From an uncultured Clostridia bacterium (GTDB taxonomy: Bacteria; Bacillota; Clostridia; UBA1381), in contig CALXZP010000037.1 of NCBI GenBank assembly GCA_944393255.1, forward strand, positions 1-48,098: a DNA stretch of 48,098 nt, read 5' to 3'. The position numbers and the translations under genes were made by a program. Shown piece by piece: positions 43,414-48,098 of the stretch. The notes below the pieces were generated by a model that did no database searches, was not told where the DNA came from, and was given only the letters and a program-made list of their open reading frames with translations. Position 1 is the first letter of the stretch; each line of letters begins with the position of its first letter.

Positions 43414-45870
43414 TCACACCTTCGACGTGCAGAACGCATCATCCTTGAAATCGACGCTTACCTTGTCGCCGGACACGATCTCTCCGTCGATTATCTTCTC
43501 GGACAGCATATCCTCTATCTTGCTCTGGATAGCGCGGCGGAGCGGTCTCGCGCCGTAGACCTTATCAAAGCCCTCGTCCGATATGCGTTCGACTGCCGCA
43601 TCAGTGAAAGACACCTCTATATCCTCATCCGCCAAGCGCTTTTTAAGCGAAGCGAGCATAAGTCCCGCTATCTGCTTTATCTCATCCTTTTCAAGACGGT
43701 CGAATACGATTATCTCGTCTATACGGTTGAGGAATTCCGGCTTGAACGCCCTCCTCACCTCCGCCATGACCTTCTCCTTTATGCCCTCCTTCTCGCTCTT
43801 TCCGCTGTCTCCGCCGTTTCCGAAGCCCAGCTTTGAAGCTCCGCTGCCGAGTATATCGCTCGCGCCGAGATTGGACGTCATGATTATGACGGTATTCTTA
43901 AAATCCACCGTCCTGCCCTGAGCGTCGGTCAGGATGCCGTCGTCAAGTATCTGGAGCATGATATTGAATACGTCGGGATGGGCTTTTTCGATCTCGTCGA
44001 AAAGTATAACCGAATACGGATGCTTTCTTATCTTTTCGGTGAGCTGTCCGCCCTCCTCAAAGCCTACGTATCCCGGAGGCGAGCCGATAAATTTCGACAC
44101 CGCATGCTTTTCCATATATTCCGACATATCGACTCTTATAAGCGAATTTTCCGAACCGAACATCGCTTCCGCAAGCGCCTTTGAAAGCTCCGTTTTGCCT
44201 ACGCCGGTAGGGCCGAGAAACAGGAACGAGCCTGTCGGACGTTTCGGATCCTTAAGTCCCGCGCGTCCTCTCTTGATAGCCCGCGACACCGCCGAGACGG
44301 CCTCGTTCTGACCTATAACGCGCGCATGGAGCGTTTCTTCCAGATGGCGCAGCTTTTCCATCTCCTCCTGCCTGAGCTTTGAGGCCGGGATATTGGTCCA
44401 GTCCGAAAGTATCTCGGCGATATCGTCCTCTGTCACCACAAGCTCGGACGAAGTGCCGCTGCCCTTCCAGTCCTTCTTAAGCTTATCCATTTCCTCCTGA
44501 ACGCTCTTTTCCTTATCCCTTATCTGCGCAGCCTTTTCGTACTCCTGCGCATTTACGGCTTCCTCGCGCTCGCTCGCGAGCTTTTCAAGCTCCTTTTCCT
44601 TCTCCTTAACATCCGGAGGCGCGGTCTTGGATTTGAGCTGCTTTTTGGCGGACGCTTCGTCTATAAGGTCTATCGCCTTATCCGGCAGGAACCGGTCGGT
44701 TATATACCTTGCCGACATGGCCGCCGCCGCCTTGAGCGCCTCATCCGTTATCGTTACCCCGTGGTGAGCCTCGTATTTATCGCGTATCCCTTCAAGGATC
44801 TCCACCGTCTCGTCAACAGTCGGCTCGCCCACCGTTACCGGCTGGAACCGTCTTTCAAGAGCCGCGTCCTTTTCGATATATTTCTTGTATTCCTTGAGTG
44901 TTGTCGCGCCTATGAGCTGAAGCTCGCCTCTTGCCAGAAACGGCTTGAGGATATTCGAGGCGTCAAGCGAACCCTCAGCGCTGCCCGCGCCCACTATGGT
45001 ATGGAATTCGTCCACGAACAGGATAACGTCGCTTGAATGCGTTACCTCGTCTATAACCTTCTTAAGGCGTTCCTCAAACTCGCCCCTGTACTTTGCGCCC
45101 GCTACCATAGCCGAAAGGTCTATCGAAACAAGCCTTTTCGCTTTTAGCTGCTCGGGTACGTCGCCCGCCGCTATCTTTTCCGCAAGACCTTCCACAACCG
45201 CCGTCTTGCCCACGCCCGGCTCTCCGATAAGACACGGGTTGTTCTTTGTGCGTCTCGAAAGTATCTGCGTTACACGCTCTATCTCCTTCGACCTGCCTAT
45301 TACAGGATCGAACTTGCTTTCACGCGCAAGCTCCGTAAGATCCCTGCCGTATTCGTCAAGCGTTGGAGTCGATGATTTTCCGCCCTTCTTGGACGGTCTG
45401 TATTCGCCCGCAGCCGCAGGCTCAGCCGCTCCGCTGTTGAGCGACTCCATTATATCGTCGTACACTCGCTGCAGATTAAGCCCGAGCGATACGAGCACTC
45501 TTACGCCAACGCTGTCGCTGTCGCGCATTACCGCCACCAGAATATGCTCTGTACCTATATAGTTGTGACCCATCTGTCTTGCCTCCATTGCGGCAAGCTG
45601 CAGGATGCGCTTCGTTCTCGGCGTGAGCGGCAGCTCCGTCTCAGTGCTGAACGGCTCGTTCGAGCCGGTCAGCTCCGTGATCTTGTCTATGACCTTATCC
45701 TCGCTGATACCCGCATTCTCCAGCACCTTTGCGGCTACGCCCGAGCCTTCCTTTATAAGCCCCGCCACAAGGTGTTCGCTGCCTATATACCTGTGTCCCA
45801 GCGCGCACGCCGTATCGTGCGCCTCGCTTATAGCGATCCTTGCTCTTTCCGTAAAGTTTGAAAACAACAT
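43414..45870 (-). CDS. clpC: ATP-dependent unfoldase ClpC
   Basis: A Hsp100 unfoldase of 818 residues that feeds ClpP and degrades phospho-arginine-marked proteins. The Clp-N double repeat (1-150) starts FTERARIAISEAHDTACALGH. D1 has Walker A GEPGVGKTA, a middle coiled coil contains a UVR-like segment, and D2 has GPTGVGKTE and VILFDEIEKAHPDVFN. SKLGFGNG holds the LGF loop that docks on ClpP. ATG 45870 is chosen over GTG 45879 because GGGAG lies 11 bases away. It is the last gene of ctsR-mcsA-mcsB-clpC. Confidence 0.97.
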   Translation of the reverse strand: MLFSNFTERARIAISEAHDTACALGHRYIGSEHLVAGLIKEGSGVAAKVLENAGISEDKVIDKITELTGSNEPFSTETELPLTPRTKRILQLAAMEARQMGHNYIGTEHILVAVMRDSDSVGVRVLVSLGLNLQRVYDDIMESLNSGAAEPAAAGEYRPSKKGGKSSTPTLDEYGRDLTELARESKFDPVIGRSKEIERVTQILSRRTKNNPCLIGEPGVGKTAVVEGLAEKIAAGDVPEQLKAKRLVSIDLSAMVAGAKYRGEFEERLKKVIDEVTHSSDVILFVDEFHTIVGAGSAEGSLDASNILKPFLARGELQLIGATTLKEYKKYIEKDAALERRFQPVTVGEPTVDETVEILEGIRDKYEAHHGVTITDEALKAAAAMSARYITDRFLPDKAIDLIDEASAKKQLKSKTAPPDVKEKEKELEKLASEREEAVNAQEYEKAAQIRDKEKSVQEEMDKLKKDWKGSGTSSELVVTEDDIAEILSDWTNIPASKLRQEEMEKLRHLEETLHARVIGQNEAVSAVSRAIKRGRAGLKDPKRPTGSFLFLGPTGVGKTELSKALAEAMFGSENSLIRVDMSEYMEKHAVSKFIGSPPGYVGFEEGGQLTEKIRKHPYSVILFDEIEKAHPDVFNIMLQILDDGILTDAQGRTVDFKNTVIIMTSNLGASDILGSGASKLGFGNGGDSGKSEKEGIKEKVMAEVRRAFKPEFLNRIDEIIVFDRLEKDEIKQIAGLMLASLKKRLADEDIEVSFTDAAVERISDEGFDKVYGARPLRRAIQSKIEDMLSEKIIDGEIVSGDKVSVDFKDDAFCTSKV

Positions 45871-45942
45871 AATATTCACTCTCCCATCTTTAAATAAACT
45901 GCTGCTGATCCTCTCATGCCTCGGGAACGCGTCCCTCAGGCT

Positions 45943-46947
45943 CTATATATTCGCTCTTATAAGCTCAGCGCGCGCCTTGTCGCGCTCGCCGGGGGCGAGC
46001 TCTTTTCCTCCGGCTATTACCGACGGAGCCGTTTTTACCATAAGCTCTATGGGCGTCATGCTCCCGTCACATTTGATTATCCCCATATTCTGGCCGAGCA
46101 TTACATCCGAAAGCAATGTTTTTGCCTCCGCAGACGTTATGCTCCTCGCATATTTCAAAATACCGTAGGAGCGGCAGACCTTATCCTCAAGCTCCAGCCT
46201 GCGGCTCTTTTCAAGCGCCTCCCGCGCCTGCTTTTCCAGCCCGGACAGCTTATCAACCGCCGACCTGACTTTTTCTATTATCTCCTTTTCGGTAAGACCC
46301 ATCGTTACCTGGTTCGATATCTGGTACAGGCATCCGTCCGCCTCGCTGCCCTCGCCGTACAGACCGCGCACGGCAATGCCGACGCTTGCCACCGACTGCG
46401 TTACTCTTGCGATATTCCCCGTCATCGTGAGCGCGGGAAGATGCATCATGACCGAAGCGCGCAGACCCGTTCCGGCGTTCGTCGGGCACGCTGTGAGATA
46501 TCCGAACTGCTCGTCGAACGCATACGTGATAGACTCCTCTATAACATCGTCAACCTTATCCGCAAGATCGTAGGCCTCGTCGAGACAGCAGCCGCCCATT
46601 ATTACCTGAAGTCTTATATGATCCTCCTCCATGAACATTATGCTCATGGTTTTGTTTTTGTTTACAAGCACCGAATGTCCCTTGCCGTCAACCATCTGCG
46701 GGCTTATGAGGTGCTCTTCAAGCATAGATATCTTTTCCGTCCTGCTGAGCTTATCAAGGTCGTAGAGCTCGAAGTCCTTTGAAAGCGTCGAATTGCTTTC
46801 AAATATCGACGCATGGAGCTTTTTTGTTACCTCGGCCGCAGCACTGCCGCCCAAAGCCGCCGGGAACGGCGTTTTATCTATGTTCCTCGCCAGCCTGATC
46901 CTCGTCGAGATTATGATACCGTCGTTAAGATCGTTATACCAGATCAT
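45943..46947 (-). CDS. mcsB: Protein-arginine kinase McsB
   Basis: A phosphagen-kinase-fold enzyme of 334 residues that phosphorylates arginines and so tags proteins for ClpCP. Family features: ISTRIRLARNIDKTPFP, FMEEDHIRLQ, YLTACPTNAGTGLRASVMMHLP, and the C-terminal phospho-arginine-binding region ending near the stop. Its start overlaps the mcsA stop (ATGA), so the two are translationally coupled; the pair works as a kinase-activator complex. Confidence 0.96.
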   Translation of the reverse strand: MIWYNDLNDGIIISTRIRLARNIDKTPFPAALGGSAAAEVTKKLHASIFESNSTLSKDFELYDLDKLSRTEKISMLEEHLISPQMVDGKGHSVLVNKNKTMSIMFMEEDHIRLQVIMGGCCLDEAYDLADKVDDVIEESITYAFDEQFGYLTACPTNAGTGLRASVMMHLPALTMTGNIARVTQSVASVGIAVRGLYGEGSEADGCLYQISNQVTMGLTEKEIIEKVRSAVDKLSGLEKQAREALEKSRRLELEDKVCRSYGILKYARSITSAEAKTLLSDVMLGQNMGIIKCDGSMTPIELMVKTAPSVIAGGKELAPGERDKARAELIRANI

Positions 46948-47339
46948 TTTGACCCACCTCCGTTACCCTCTATGGATTTTATTTCCGAATGCAGCTTGGC
47001 CGCCGTTTCATAGTCCTCCTTCGCCACCGCTTCCTTGAGACGGCGCTTCAGATCGTCCAGACGGCGCTTCTGCTTTATCTCCGCGCTCGACTTCGACGGC
47101 ACCTTTCCTACATGCTCCGAGCTTGAATGTATCTGCCTGAGAGCCTGCGACGCTCCGGCGGAAAAGGTTTTGTAGCATTCGCCGCAGCCGAACCTCCCCG
47201 TTGCGGTGAAGTCACCCCAGCTGTGTCCGCAGACCGGACACACGCTTCCGCCCTTCTGCGCGGTATTCTGTACCATCGGCGATCCGAACATGTCGAGATC
47301 GTCAAACATATTGAACAATTCCGAAAACAGATCCATCAT
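46944..47339 (-). CDS. mcsA: McsB activator McsA, lacking the first zinc finger
   Basis: A 131-residue activator of McsB. One zinc module is present (CPVCGHSW...GCGECYKTF) with HSSSEHVGKVPSK, followed by a C-terminal UVR motif (LKRRLKEAVAKEDYETAAKLHSEIKSIE). B. subtilis McsA has an additional N-terminal CxxC pair module of about 35 residues; here the protein starts MMDLFSELFNMFDD directly. No room exists upstream, since ctsR ends at 47368 and the only longer reading adds MCKDEEESK. The ATG follows GAGGAGGAG. Reduced zinc or stress sensing is a possible consequence. Confidence 0.93.
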   Translation of the reverse strand: MMDLFSELFNMFDDLDMFGSPMVQNTAQKGGSVCPVCGHSWGDFTATGRFGCGECYKTFSAGASQALRQIHSSSEHVGKVPSKSSAEIKQKRRLDDLKRRLKEAVAKEDYETAAKLHSEIKSIEGNGGGSK

Positions 47340-47367
47340 TTTACTCTCCTCCTCATCTTTACACATG

Positions 47368-47805
47368 TCATATCATACTTCGCCTGCATTTCACAGACGC
47401 CTCCTTCATATTTTTCAGTATACTGGCTCTTAGCCTCCCGGCACCGGGAACTGCTGCGAGCGCCGGATCCGATACCGCCGCCTTCATCAGCTCCGCCCCG
47501 GTGCGGTCCGTATACCCTGCCGAAAGCAGCTTTGCTATTTCAACAAGCGCCTCGTCCGTACTCAGGTCTTCCCCGCCCCCGGCAGACGGTATATGCTTTA
47601 TTCTGACGCAGCCGCCGCCGCCGCGCCGCGACTCTACAACATAGCCGCGTTCGGGGCTGAACCGCGTCGATATAACGTAATTTATCTGCGACGGCACGCA
47701 GCCGAATATATCAGCCAGCTCGTTCCTCTGTATCGTCAGCCAATCTCCGGCGTCCTGCTTCATAAGCTCCAGTATGAACGCCTCTATCTTATCCGTTATG
47801 CCCAC
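47368..47805 (-). CDS. ctsR: Heat-shock repressor CtsR
   Basis: A 145-residue winged-helix repressor of clp genes. The DNA-binding part is strongly conserved: CVPSQINYVISTRFSPERGYVVESRRGGGGCVRI, which includes the Arg and glycine-rich wing. The C-terminal half would be the dimerisation and McsB-regulated part. The frame opens at GTG 47814, but GTG 47805 is preferred: AGAAGGTGG lies five bases before it and the protein then begins MGITDKIE, matching B. subtilis MGHNISDIIE. It is the first gene of its operon and probably represses itself via the operator at 47824-47840. Confidence 0.95.
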   Translation of the reverse strand: MGITDKIEAFILELMKQDAGDWLTIQRNELADIFGCVPSQINYVISTRFSPERGYVVESRRGGGGCVRIKHIPSAGGGEDLSTDEALVEIAKLLSAGYTDRTGAELMKAAVSDPALAAVPGAGRLRASILKNMKEASVKCRRSMI

Positions 47806-47840
47806 TTTGACCACCTTCTTGACTTTGACTTTCTTTGACC
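47806..47840 (-). promoter_or_regulatory. CtsR operator with an extra heptad
   Basis: On the minus strand GGTCAAA-GAA-AGTCAAA (47840-47824) matches the CtsR consensus, a direct heptad repeat with three-base spacing. A third heptad GGTCAAA (47812-47806) directly abuts the GTG start at 47805, overlapping the ribosome site. It lies at the expected transcript start, so repressor binding would block transcription. Confidence 0.93.
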
Positions 47841-47851
47841 TTTCATTTATT

Positions 47852-47879
47852 ATTATACTCCTTTTTTTCCGTTTGTCAA
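47852..47879 (-). promoter_or_regulatory. Sigma-A promoter of the ctsR operon
   Basis: On the minus strand, TTGACA (47874-47879), a 16-bp spacer and TATAAT (47852-47857). The CtsR operator begins 12 bases after the -10. The remaining bases to 48098 are AT-rich with no gene seen. Confidence 0.8.
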
Positions 47880-48098
47880 TAGCTTTCCCTAAAAAATATG
47901 TATTGATTTGATGTATAGTTTATGAACACATTGTTAATCAGCGGAATTTCAGAAAATATTCAGTAAAAACAAGTTACAGTTCAGGTATCAAAAATGGCGT
48001 AAAATAGGCATTGTACAAAAGGTAGAAAACTCAAAATAAAAATTTTATCAAAAATAAAAGAGAAAAGCAGTTATCCACGCAACAGAAAACGATAGTGA

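Noticed and set aside
48071..48079. TTATCCACG, a near DnaA box, at the window end
   Set aside because: A single eight-of-nine match with no cluster of boxes and no dnaA/dnaN neighbours; not enough for an origin.

Overview
The window reads as the chromosome of a spore-forming, Gram-positive Clostridia-type bacterium of moderate GC. Evidence: spoIVB and spoVT homologues, the ctsR-mcsA-mcsB-clpC operon, SLH-domain and stalk-domain surface proteins, strong AGGAGG-type ribosome sites, consensus sigma-A promoters (TTGACA-17-TATAAT), and the ylxM-ffh-rpsP-khpA-rimM-trmD block. S-layer-type proteins and several secreted hydrolases fit a host- or gut-associated lineage, but the genus cannot be fixed from this sequence. 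I saw no tRNA, rRNA, insertion sequence, prophage or CRISPR array.

Layout. 1-6.6 kb is a cell-surface region: a partial beta-helix/Ig-like adhesin (minus) behind a TATG microsatellite leader, an SLH-anchored GH18-like protein (plus) and a GH26-like lipoprotein (minus). 6.8-11.4 kb is a complete phosphate-uptake operon pstS-pstC-pstA-pstB-phoU, whose PstS is circularly permuted. 11.4-30.2 kb is mostly minus-strand housekeeping: methyltransferase, short ComEA, trmD, rimM, khpA, rpsP, ffh, ylxM; then RNase M5-like, cell-wall amidase, ruvAB, rqcH, pcrA; a plus-strand spoIVB; two paralogous membrane-anchored acidic proteins; a divergent Prs; and spoVT.

30.6-40.4 kb looks like an island. It is visibly more AT-rich than its flanks and encodes three secreted proteins in one minus-strand operon (an M13 metallopeptidase with SLH-like repeats, a stalk-domain protein of unknown function, and a protein with an IdeS/Mac-like cysteine-protease domain plus a beta-helix). 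A sensor kinase and a response regulator with a SARP-like DNA-binding domain are encoded divergently. The intergenic region holds two tandem 103-bp structured repeats. This is the most interesting part: a candidate self-regulated module for attacking host proteins, possibly immunoglobulins.

40.4-48.1 kb returns to core genes: infC-rpmI-rplT with an attenuator leader and an ATT start codon, a CPA2 cation/proton antiporter, and the CtsR regulon operon with a textbook CtsR operator over its start site. Many intergenic sites (terminators, promoters) could be placed by eye; all are predictions from sequence.
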